From: Tamarix chinensis
Taxonomy: Eukaryota > Streptophyta > Magnoliopsida > Caryophyllales > Tamaricaceae
Reading direction: 5' to 3'
Assembly (NCBI GenBank): GCA_030549775.1
Contig: CM060171.1
Span: forward strand, 143,500,859-143,564,858
Length of the DNA stretch: 64,000 nucleotides
Part shown: positions 33,610 through 44,245 of the stretch, in pieces
How the letters are laid out: every line of letters starts with the position of its first letter
Numbering within the stretch: position 1 is the first letter of the stretch
Notes under the pieces: generated by a model
Databases searched by the model: none
What the model was told of the DNA's origin: nothing
The model's input: the letters and a program-made list of their open reading frames with translations, nothing else
Made by a program: the position numbers and the translations under genes

Positions 33610-35381
33610 GAAACCATATGCTGCATTATTCTCCTATTAATTCATCAAATAAGACAAACAATTATAAGTAATTAATTCACAGCAATTTTCAAAATTAATT
33701 AAATATAAATTCATAAGATTCACATCACATTTTAGCATTGATTATAATAGAATAAAATGGAGTATAATCCTAGCATGAAAGAGTCAAGGCTGGTTGAGAT
33801 TTCATACCTTCTATACATCATTATTATCCCCTTCATATCTTCCATGTTAATGTGTAGACCATATGTTGACATTAATGTTTGGAAATTTTATGTTAGTTGA
33901 GTGTGAATATTGAATGTTATAAAAGTAAGGGATTCGTAAGTCCATTGGTTAAGGGTGTTAGGTTTTATTACATTAGAGTTTGTTTATTCTACGGGATTAG
34001 CAAAAGCTAAGTGTGGGGGAATTTAATAATTGCATTTTATGTCCAATTTTTATGGTGTTAAACCTCGTACTTCGCATTATTATTATTTTTTTTATAAAAA
34101 TGTCAATTTAACCTCTCTTAAACCATAGGTAAAGTACTTATTTAGGATCAATCATGAAGAAAAAGCGTAAAAACAAGGTATTTTAGAGAGTTTTACAACC
34201 AAAAATATTAACAAGATCATTCACATAAAATACCAAAATAAACCTTCGTTATCTCAAGAAAAACTTTTTTAATTTGAGATCCAACTGAGGTGATTCAAAT
34301 TATTTCGAAAATCTAAGATAAAAATATAGAATTTCCATGCTGACTACTTTTTCTCAATCATAAAGGAGCATGGTCAAAATTGTATCAAAAGTTAAAGTTG
34401 TTAATCAATAGATGTTGAAATTCATCCTATCATGGGAGGTCGACCACCCTTCATTTAGAGCGCCTAAACTAGCCATGGTATTATCAAACTTCTCACAAAT
34501 CATTTTTCTAATATTTCCTAAATTTTATCTTATATTCCTACCCGCCTAATACATGATTTTTAGCCCTCTTGACACCTATATAAACATCACTAATGCATAT
34601 CCCTATTTAATTAATTAATTTATAGCCTCTATCTTTGAGTTTCAAGAGTTAAGGTTTATATCATATTCAACCTCTTGTAACACCTCATTTTCACCATGCA
34701 AAAAATTTTCATATTAAAATATGATTCAAAGAAGCAAAATAAGAAGTAGAGAAGAAATCGTCATATCTAGCATCGAGAGAGGTGTGTAAATCACCTAAAT
34801 AAGGCTAGATATTGTAATACCTCAAAATTTTTTGCCCATATTTATTATTTTTGTGAACATTATTCTTATATCATTTTTATAAAATTAATAATCCATAGTT
34901 TTAGTAATTAATTAATTAATTAATTATGGTTTATGCTGTAGTTATTACTGTAATAATGTGTCATTTATAAAGTTATAATAAATAGTAATAGCCATTGAAT
35001 AGTCAAGTTTAATTTGATAAATTAAAAAATATTTTTATTAATTATTATAGATATATTTTTCACTAATATTTTACCTCTAGTAATTTTTGGTTACTAACCA
35101 TTTGTTGCATACGGTGATTACTTTATTTCATTTGTGATAATAATTTAATAGTTTATTAAAAAGATAAGTATTTTTCTAATCCTAAGGATTTATTACTATT
35201 GTATTAGTATCTAGTCAATTTATAGGAATAAAAACTCAAATACTTGCATCAGACTCTAATCTCCTTCTCCAAAAGTAATTTCACATCGTTCTTTATACTT
35301 ATGCCGATCGTGGAAGATGACCTTTTCCTAGTTAGCGATTGTAGATCAAATTATTTTTTAGGTATAATTTCTTTCAAACTT

Positions 35382-35384
<3 letters not shown>

Positions 35385-35423
<39 letters not shown>

Positions 35424-35428
35424 ATAAT
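35385..35428. repeat. (TA)n microsatellite
   Basis: This is a run of alternating TA/AT interrupted once (ATATTATATA), inside the outer solo LTR. Confidence 0.9.
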
Positions 35429-36939
35429 TATATACTTGTTTAATATATTTTAACTTATGAGTTTTATGGATATAGGTATTTATATAGGATTTTGAAATTT
35501 CTTCTATAAACTTACTTGAAGCATATGGTGATTATGTGCTTTGTGTGCTATTTAGTAATTTTATAAAACATGTGGTCTTATTAGATTTTATGTGCTAGTG
35601 GTATCATATAAAGTTGTGGTTTATACTATTTTACAATTTTATTAATATTCATGAGCTTTGATGGCTTATTCGGTTTTGATATATGATGTTGGTTCAAGGG
35701 TGACCCGAGTGGCCTACCATTTTTTTTGGAAAAGTTATATTGTGGAGAATTATATTTTTGAAAAATACTATATATGTAAGGATTATTTTTTTTGAAAGTG
35801 TAGGTAATTTAAGAGCTATTATGGTGACTTATTATTTATAAAGGTGTCAAATATGGAAGATACCTAATATTGGAAAAGGAAGATGTCTAAAGAATGTATA
35901 AGAACGCATATATATGGTTGTATACATCAATAAAGTTATATGATCACCTTGAAAAATTCACTAAAACTTAAAGTAAAAGACTTGAGTTGGGTTTAAGGTC
36001 ATTTAGGGTGCCCCTTGGAATTTGGTTGTGCTGGCTATCTATATCGGGTAAGTTGTAGTTGTATATATTCCACTTTTGATTTGGTTGTGTTGACTATCTA
36101 TGTTGGGTCATCAGTGTTTGTATATATTTAGCTTTTGTTTGTTTCAAATCTACTCTATCTAAGGTTGTGATCTTAGTAGGGGGTGTGCATACTTAACATA
36201 ACACTCCAGTTTTACAATCTAAAAAAATGGTTTTAGAGTTAAACACGGAAACTAAAATAATGAAACAATGGGTTTTACCGCCACACTTGATATAAGTCTA
36301 GTTACCCTTGCCATTCTCATACCAAGCGCTAATGCTAAAATCATTAATAACATGATCATAAAATTATAATAGAGAGAATATCAGATAAATATGGTGCTAA
36401 GAAAAAGCAACATCAGCGGTTTACAAAACTCAAGGAGGGGAAAATACAAGAGGATACATGCATCCAAAAACAACCAGAATTAAAATAATAAAGGATTATC
36501 AGATAGTCCTATGCTCTCAGATGAACCGCTAGCTTCAATTGAGCTCAAAGACCACATCCCATTGAATAGGTAGGGGCGCACAGAAGTAACTCTTCAATAC
36601 AACAATACTGAGCAACCCTTTATACTAAATCATAATAAAAAAACAACATAGGACACATGCAATGCATCAAAATATACATGGTATAAAACATCGACTGTAA
36701 CCATGCATATAATCACATACCACTAATACATCATACCAACCATACTCGTTCATCTAGAATTAGCCAAAAAATACCAATGGAACATCTAAGTGATTCTCTT
36801 TGTAGTATAATTAGAAACACATCAACCTCAAATATAAGATATTAACCACATGCCACATACCTCAACAGCAATGCCGAAAAATCTATAACAATGATAGACT
36901 CACAAGCATAGATCGAAAAAACCATAATATCATAGGTAG

Positions 36940-37270
36940 ACACAAAGGGGGCCACTGAACCACAAGTAGGCACAAATTCTACTACTAAAGCCACATGTAG
37001 GCACAAAGGCTATTCCTGAACAATATGATAATCCTATAATAACCTGTCAATCTTTTGCATTTTCTTTACTCAAGGGGAGATCACATCAAATTTGGAGACA
37101 GTAAGGTACTTCACTTATACCAGCGCACCAGGCAATATAGTATCCTACCGACTATCAACCCAAGGACGCAAAGGTACCCTGGTCACATTGGTACGCAATG
37201 CTAACATAGTACCCTACCGACAAGGACACCTAATCCATAAGTATGCATACCCCTTATCAGTCCACATAAC
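36940..37270. repeat. Imperfect tandem repeats in the middle LTR
   Basis: Two short arrays lie side by side. Near 36965-37015 the word CCACANGTAGGCACAAA is repeated about every 37 bases. Near 37105-37225, two related roughly 60-base units each hold GGTAC, CCAG/CTGG, ATAGTA and CCTACCGAC. They occupy the place in this LTR where the inner LTR carries its palindromic array. Confidence 0.5.
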
Positions 37271-38459
37271 ATAATAAAGTAAGATATAGGGTCTGACTAG
37301 GGTACTAAGATACACCAACAAAAATCCATAATCAACCATGGCTAAACCATGTCTCTAGGGTAGCGATCCCTAAAGAGCCACTATTCTCGATCTCGAGCTC
37401 TTTCACTTTAAATGTTAGTGTTTTATTAAGGTGACCACAAAATCACATATAAATCACATAGATCTAATTTCCATACTTAATCATGTTCACTTATTTCCAG
37501 TTATTCGAGAAAACCATAATCAAGATCATTACCAAGGTCAATCATAAAAATACACTAAGGCCCTACAAGGCTCAGTTATTCACCCATTTTAGGCGAATTA
37601 CGTCAAAAATGACCAAAATATCCCTAAAGTCAAATTTATGATGTTATCATCCTCTTTAATTACTAAATCCATTTTATTTATCAAGTTGTCATGAAAAGGC
37701 TAAAACATAATAATTAAACCAATTTATCCAGCAATTACATTACTAGATAAGCCAAATGACCAATTTATCCTTATCCTAGATTTTACATATAAAATCCTAT
37801 CATATCTATCTAATACATCCATGATCACGTAAGCTCATACTTACAACATATAATACACATTAGACATGTTAGTCATGGTAAAATCATAATGTAGGTAAAA
37901 TGACCAAAATGCCCTTGGAGCTCACATCCATGATTAATATTCCATAATTAGATTCAAGCATACTCAACCTATTATTTTATACATACTTATCATACCAAAT
38001 ATTTTTCTGACATTAGAATCATATTAATCATACTTTTGTACCCACAATATTTTACATCAGATAACATGCTTATTTTACCAATTTTCGTGATAACAATAAA
38101 TAACACATAATTATCATATAATAAATCACTCTTAACATATTTCATAAACCAAAAATGCTAATGTGTTATCATGTGATGTACATCATTTTAGTAAAGTATA
38201 AAGGTTACCTAAATTCGTGCAAAATCTAAAAATAGTGATATCCTACTAAAATTATAAGGTCCCGCTAATCAAACTTTTGTACCTAAAAATAACACCAAAA
38301 TACCAAATTAATATTTTAACACATAAAATAATAATTATGATAATAACATATTTATTTTTCCAAAATTATCAAAATACCCTTATATATAAAATACCATACT
38401 TAACTTAAAACCAAGCACAAACTCATGCTGTATATGTAGTGTGAGCCATGCACATGAGA

Positions 38460-39278
38460 TGGGGGAGGAGGCAGGTTGGAGCTAGTTGGCAGTGGTGGTG
38501 GCTATGAGGTGGTGATGGGCTTGTGTTGGGAGAGTTGCGGTGGAGGATGGTTCTGCTGGGTTCGTGTAGGAAAAAGGGTGTTAGGGAGGCGGTGGAGGAA
38601 AGGTAGAAAAGGGTTGAAGTGGTTAGGGAAGATGGGAGGTGCCAGAGTGGATGGTAAAGCAACGGTAAAAACTATCGTTGCCAAGGGAGTATCTGCGGGA
38701 GAGGCATCCGAGGGGTTGGGGGTAGTGTTCATCAGAAACTACCGTAGGGAAGGAGAAGAAAAAGGAGATAGGGCAGCAGGGAAGAAAAAGAAGAAGAAGA
38801 AGATTGTGGCTGTTGGGAGTGCAAGGCGGCAGGCGGTGATGGTGCTGGTCATGTTCGACGGCCGGGGGAGCTGTGCACGAAGATAGTTGGGGCTGCGTGG
38901 GTTATCTAGGTTGTGAGGTGGAGAGTGCTTGTTGTGTGCGTATGTATATATTCATATAGGGTAATGGTGATGGTGAGGATGAAATGTAAGGAGAAAAATT
39001 AAAGGGGCAGTGCCAAAAACAATTGTCACTGTGTAGAGGAGGTGCTACAGGGGAGTTGCCGAGGAGTTGGGGAAAGCTCAATGGTCGACAAAGAGGGAAA
39101 GAGCAGGGAGGTGATTGTGTATATACGGGTAAGGTTGGGAGGTGTAGGTTTTTTTTGGTTTAGTCATAGGTGGGAGAGGGGCATGGTATAGTAGAAAGGT
39201 GAGGGGTGAGGGGTGAGCGGTATAGGTACGGCATGAGAAGGGGAGGGAGATAAGGAGAGTGTTTGGGGGAGGAGTTTA
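38460..39278. repeat. Purine-rich block of the middle LTR
   Basis: The plus strand is strongly G/A-rich (for example GAAGAAAAAGGAG and AGAAGAAGAAGAAG). The open frame at 38476-38886 is a by-product of this bias, not a gene. Read on the minus strand it is a pyrimidine block matching in position those of the inner LTR and of the LTR at 62812. Confidence 0.6.
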
Positions 39279-39379
39279 TGTAATACCCCAAGCCTTTTCT
39301 TTTAGGATTAATGAATAAAATAATAAATTATTGAATAAAATTTAATTATATGTACCCTTTTTAATAAAATACTAATACG

Positions 39380-39425
39380 AATAATAATAATAATAATAAT
39401 AATAATTATTATTATTATAATAATA
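39380..39425. repeat. (AAT)n followed by (ATT)n hairpin
   Basis: About nine AAT units are followed directly by about five ATT units and again AAT, giving a self-complementary tract at the AT-rich start of the inner LTR. Confidence 0.85.
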
Positions 39426-39589
39426 AAAAATGATACAAGGACATAGTTATTCGAAACTAACTTAATTAACTAACCTAAAATAAATTATAAATAACTTACA
39501 ATAATTTATATATTAATAAAAATTATTTTATTATTATTAATAATATTCATTATCCCTAAAACTCCCAAAAACCAAAACACCCTACCACC

Positions 39590-40650
39590 CCATTTTTATT
39601 TTTTCTTTTCTTTATTTTCTTCCTTCCTTTTCTTCATTCCCTTTTTTTCTCCTTCCCTGGCCAGCTGGGCTGCGCCTAGTGGCGACCCAATCCCCTTTTT
39701 TCCCTCTCCTTCTCTTCTTTCCTTCCCTCTGACCGACCCAATCCTTTCTTTTTCCCCCCACGAGTGACGACCCAACTCGCATGCACGCCCCCACTTTCCC
39801 TTTCTCTCCCTCTCCTTTTCCTTCCTTTCCTTTTTAGTCCCCATCCCCTACCTCCTGCCTACGCTGCACCTACGTGGCGTTGTAACTCAATAGTTCCCCC
39901 TCCCATATCTCTTTTCTTCTTTCCTCTTTCAACCATGTAGTGTGTGTAGCAGGCACGTCCCCTACACGATCCCCCTCCCCCACCTACTCCCCTGCCCCTT
40001 ACTATTGTTCCCCTACGCAGCTATACCGCCCTGCAAGCTAGCTAGCAGCCACCAACTAGCCCTTTTCCTCTTCCTTTCCTTGTCCACTTTCTCCGTCCCA
40101 TGCACTTGTAAAATCCCCCACTCTCTTCTTCCCTTTCATTTTTCCTACTTGATACTCCCGTCACCTATTCAAATGTAGCTGTCGTCGGCACCAGGCCACG
40201 CTGCCATCTCCACTCTCTCCCTTCCTCTTCCCTACATCACCCTATGTCCACCAAGCCCCTTCCCTTCCTTTACTTTCCCTACTCATGCAAAGCGGGTAGC
40301 TCGAGCTACCCTTTTCCACCTTACACTACTGTATGCCGCCACCACCGCCAGTCTCACCACCCTTCCTGCCTCCCTTCCTGCACAAAAAGACCTCCCCTAC
40401 AACGCTAACACCTCCACCTCCCTTTCTTCCCTCTCTTTCTTCCTTTTCTTCCTCTATTCCTCTCGGGTGTTGTCATAGCCTCCGTGTGACCACCACCCCC
40501 ACCATTGACCGCCTGAGTCAGGTAACTACACCACCCCCAAGAAACTCTACCTTCCCTCCACCTTCCAACCCTACAAATTCATCCTTTACATCAACACCCT
40601 CACCTGCCTGGTCCCTTCTGGTTACACCTTTCTCCCTTTTACTTATTTGG
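39590..40650. repeat. Pyrimidine-rich block of the inner LTR
   Basis: This is about 1 kb of C/T-rich, relatively GC-rich sequence within an otherwise AT-rich LTR. The open frames inside (39942-40178, 40333-40665) encode only proline-, serine- and leucine-rich sequence of no known family, caused by CCN and TCN codons. It is probably the transcribed leader or regulatory part of the LTR. Confidence 0.6.
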
Positions 40651-42049
40651 TGTATTTTATTTTAATAACTTCTTATTATTAACATTATTATTATTATTAT
40701 TATTTTATTATTATTTTGGTTAAGAAAATAAGGAAAAAGGAAAAGATGTAGGAAAAGTGAAATGATCTAGTTAATGCTCTCATTATAGGTATTGAGCAAA
40801 TATTTCCCTATGAGGAGGCGTAGGATTTATTGCTTCAAGCCTAGAGCCAACTAGGTAGGGATATAGTTAAGATTTGGGTTGTGGTATGAGTCTTATTTGT
40901 GAAATGGGTGTATTTGTGTGTTGTGTGTGAATATAAGTGTATTCAAATAAATGTGTGTGGTGCAGCTTGGCTTGTAAAGATCTAAGGTAATGGTATACAT
41001 GATTCTCATTGTTGGTTGTATGTATAGATAAATCTTGCTATGGGTGGACATATGTCTGTGCATGGTTGAATAATAATATATTGAAGCCTAGATGTCTTAG
41101 GTGGGACTTGAGTGGCCAAGGGAAACCAAAGAGGGTGGAATGAGTAAAGTGATATGTGGGAAATGTCCTCGTTATCCCATGAAATATGGTGGAGTAATTA
41201 AAAGAAGAAATGATAATATGAGGGGTTAGGGTAAAAACTTGCATGAGAGTGTGAGCCTTGTATAGGAGTACTTTGCATGGAGGAGAAAGATTTACGTGGG
41301 AAATTCTTGTTTGGAGGTTGACCATGGGGATGAAAGTGTGTTTTAGGTGGTTAGTGTACTTGGGGGAGTTTGGTATATAGGATGATGGGAAGGTGCATGG
41401 GAGCATAAACTAGGGTTTTGGCAGATTAATCCTAAGGATAGGGTGTGTTGTGGGGAAAGGTTGAGGAAGTTGGTTGAACATCGGTGTTGTGATGAGGGGT
41501 GTACCACATGAAAGGTGTAAGTTAAGCCAAATGGAGGGTAGATTTGTGTAAGAGAAGGGGGTATGAAAGAAAAAGGAGGAATATTAGGGTTTTTGGGGGG
41601 GGTGACCAGTTAGGTTGTCATTATTACATGTGTAAGTTGAGGAGTTGGGTTGTGAGGTTTAGAGTTGGGGTGAGTATGGTGATGGTGCTTGAATCAAGTG
41701 AGATGTGGGCTAAGTAAGGAGAGAAGATTCAAGGGCCACATTGGCTAGATTAGGGTTTTAAGCGAAAACCTTAGTAGGTGATGGTGAGTGTAGGTGGAGA
41801 AAAAGGAGAACTGGCCTGAACCCATGAATATGAGGTCTCTAGGTTCACTATGAGGTTATTTTTGGGGGGTCCCTGAGTCTTTGGAGGGTGTGAATGTTCT
41901 GGGTCAATGGATTAGGGTTTTTATAAAGTTTGGGTTGGTTGAGTGATAGTAAGTCGGGAGTTTCCATTGGGTTATGCATGAATGGATGCATGTTACTTGG
42001 TTAAAAAAAAGACACATGAATAAAATACTAATTAATTAAAGTGGAAGAT

Positions 42050-42480
42050 CATTGAGTCGGGCCCAGATGTAGGAAAATTATCGGTCCACTGGTTATAATA
42101 GTGGCTAGGTGTGTTTTTCGTTGGGGTTGTATATGTTTACCGGTCTACCAGTTATAATAGTGGTCAGGTGCATTTTTCCCTGGGGTAGTTATTTTCGGTC
42201 CACAGGTTATAATAGTGGGGGTTCCGAGCTCAATAAGTAAAACCCTTGGATGATAATAATCTATGGAAAAGACACTAATTATTTATAGTGGAACACCACG
42301 TGGATTGGGACCAGATGTAGGATATTTATCGGTCCACCAGTCATAATAGTGGCCAGGTGTGTTTTGCCCTGGGGTTGTATAGGTTTACCAGTCCATCGAT
42401 TATAATAGTGGATAGGTGCATTCTGCCTTGGGGTAGTTATTCCCGGTCCACTAGTCATACTAGTGGGGTCCTTGTACCCA
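42050..42480. repeat. Tandem array of palindromic units
   Basis: Six copies of a unit containing CGGTCCACTRGTYATAATAGTGG lie at about 42081, 42141, 42196, 42330, 42389 and 42445. Spacing is about 57 bases inside each trio, and the two trios are offset by about 250 bases, so a 3-unit block was itself duplicated. Each unit has the CCACT..AGTGG inverted repeat. In the last one (42448-42466) the arms are perfect over 8 bases with a 3-base loop (CCACTAGT-CAT-ACTAGTGG). It is non-coding. Confidence 0.85.
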
Positions 42481-44245
42481 CGTGGATATAATTTGAGAAA
42501 TGCATAAATATGGTACTAATGGCCTAAATTCCGATAGGGGTAAATGATCTAATAAAACCTACTGTATGCATGGTATTTGTCTTTTGTTGTTTGTTATGTT
42601 CTATGTTCTTATCTGTACGTTACGTATTCCTTATGTACGCATTATATCAGTACTCTTAACTGCAGTGATACTATGGTGCTCATCTTGCATTATTTCAACT
42701 AAAGACGTAGCCCCTCATAAGTCTGTGCAGGATTGAGTCTTATTTGTTGCTCAATTAGCTTGGTTTCAGTGATTCTTTGTCTCTCGGATCGGGGGAATCA
42801 AGTCTATTCCACTATTTTCTAACCATACCTTTTTTTTTTCATCTACCCTATGTTTCATTGTTTTCTCTATTTTCATCTTATTTACTCTACTCTTACTTGT
42901 TTCATTATATTCTTAGACTCTTCATATTTTAATCATTTCTTTATTATTATGCATGTTTTATTTTAGCCTTGTGTTAGTATGAGGCTGGCCAGGGGTCAAA
43001 TTTATACTGATCACGGTGGTAACACCCCCTTTTGGTGTGTGAATTTCTTTAAGCAAACAAAAATTTTCAACTATGCTTTTTAGGGATGTTATAGTTTAGA
43101 GCAGGCAAGGGTGGAAGAATAGAGTGTAAACTGGTATGGTAGAAATAGGTTTATTTCCTTTTAGGTTTAGGTTTAATTTGGCTAGGTTATGATATCGGGC
43201 ATTTAAATCATTGGGAAACAATAATTCGTTTAGGACGAGTTTAATAAGGAAGAAAAAGATAAGAATAATCAGGGATAAATTTTTTTTAGGAAATTTGTTT
43301 TTGGTTATGGATCAAAGGTTATTAATAAAATAATTAGGCCAATGTTTAGGGGTTAGTTTTTGAATAAAGAAGGCTAAACACTCAAAAGTAAATGTTACGA
43401 ATTTTCAGGGTGTTACACTTAAGGACTGAGATTGTTGGTGATCTTCATTAGCTTGGTATAATGGGGAGACCCAAGTGTGATCCTTGGCTCCTCATATGGT
43501 TTTGGGTTGATTTAGTTTGCTTGGTTATTTGGCACCGATCCTCAATTGGATTGCCATACTTTGAGCCCTTACTACTTATTAAGTGACTCTCTTGGAAAGT
43601 GGGTTTCCCATACTAAAAATATTAAAACTAATATTCTGTGTTGTGTGGCCATATAAGGTAAGGGAATACTAAAAAGGTTATTGATACACCTTAATTTATT
43701 GTTTAATATGGTTGGTTTTCATATTATCCTCATATGATGTATATCTATGCATATGTATATGAATAGTATACTTCTTTATACTTATGTGTTACTTAGCTAT
43801 TCCCCTAGATAATTTGTTATATGTTTTAAATGGGGCAATGATGATTCATGATGTATATGGTGAGTGGATGACCAAGTGCAAAGAGAGTATGAACCTATAC
43901 GAGATGTAGATGTCATGCATGGTTGGGAAGAGTAAGAGTGGTGGCCATTTTCAAAGATTTATTTGTCACCAATGATTTAAGTTAACTAGTTTCATGATTT
44001 TCAATTATATTAACATTTTTATTTTTTCCTTTCATTGGTTCTAATTTCCATTGAGTTTGTTAGAAATTAATATTTTCTATTAGCTTGATTTCATACTAAA
44101 GTTTGATGTATTTTCTTATTTTAATTAGCCTTAGTAGTTGGTGTAAATAGAAAAATAGTATCTACTTATACTAGTTGTGGTGGTAATATATTTTTATTTA
44201 TTTCTCTTGGGGATTAGTTTCGAAAAATGGGGGTGTCACAGATAT

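Larger units (their letters stand above)
30950..34812 (+). mobile_element. Athila-type Ty3/gypsy relic, 3' half
   Basis: No protein domain survives, but three non-coding landmarks occur in the same order as in the minus-strand Athila element elsewhere in the window. They are the post-pol motif CTTGAGAGACAACTCAATGAG at 31263-31283 (family form CTTGGGAGGCAACCCAATG), the GTGTGATTCGAGTGTAGGGG block at 31378-31397, and a polypurine tract AAGTGTGGGGGAA at 34010-34022. The last is followed by an LTR-like start. A solo LTR (32913-33609) is inserted between the second and third landmarks. The LTR part is then cut by the insertion at 34813. Assignment to Athila rests on these motifs alone. Confidence 0.55.
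39279..43093 (+). mobile_element. Inner solo LTR (nest layer 3)
   Basis: The youngest layer is inserted in layer 2 with a perfect duplication, GTTTA, at 39274-39278 and 43094-43098. It starts TGTAATACCCCAAGCC and ends GGGATGTTATA, where the expected final CA has become TA. It is 3,815 bp long. It contains about 300 bases of AT-rich sequence, a 1 kb pyrimidine-rich block (39590-40650), an AAT/ATT hairpin, and a tandem palindromic array near 42080-42480. No gag-pol is present, so it is a solo LTR. Confidence 0.87.
36197..43417 (-). mobile_element. Middle solo LTR (nest layer 2)
   Basis: The second layer is inserted in layer 1 with a perfect duplication, CTTAA, at 36192-36196 and 43418-43422. 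The left end is CATAACACTCC (a degenerate TGTAACACTCC) and the right end CAGGGTGTTACA. Net sequence is 36197-39278 plus 43099-43417, about 3.4 kb. The purine-rich block on the plus strand at about 38460-39278 lies close to the right end. In the inner LTR the corresponding pyrimidine block follows the start, so this copy is read on the minus strand. No internal retrotransposon genes are present. Confidence 0.85.
34813..44240. mobile_element. Outer solo LTR (nest layer 1)
   Basis: This is the outermost of three nested long LTRs. It begins TGTAATACCTCAAAATT and ends ATGGGGGTGTCACA, so its ends are imperfect inverted repeats (TGTRAYACC). The flanks carry a perfect 5-bp duplication, GATAT, at 34808-34812 and 44241-44245. 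Its own sequence is 34813-36196 plus 43423-44240, about 2.2 kb; the rest is the two inner insertions. No primer site, pol domain or second LTR is visible, which fits a solo LTR of a long-LTR gypsy family. It has a roughly 75-base duplication in the 36000-36140 stretch (TTTGGTTGTGYTG-CTATCTAT). Confidence 0.85.

Noticed and set aside
38476..38886. 136-codon Gly/Arg/Lys-rich open frame
   Set aside because: It falls in the purine-rich strand of the middle solo LTR; it shows no family resemblance and has a mirror open frame on the other strand.
40333..40665. 110-codon proline-rich open frame
   Set aside because: It is a by-product of the C/T-rich LTR block (CCN/TCN codons); it has no domain and its neighbouring frames are equally open.
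42050..42480. CRISPR-like array
   Set aside because: The units are imperfect, differ in spacing and length, and lie in a plant LTR; they are tandem LTR repeats.
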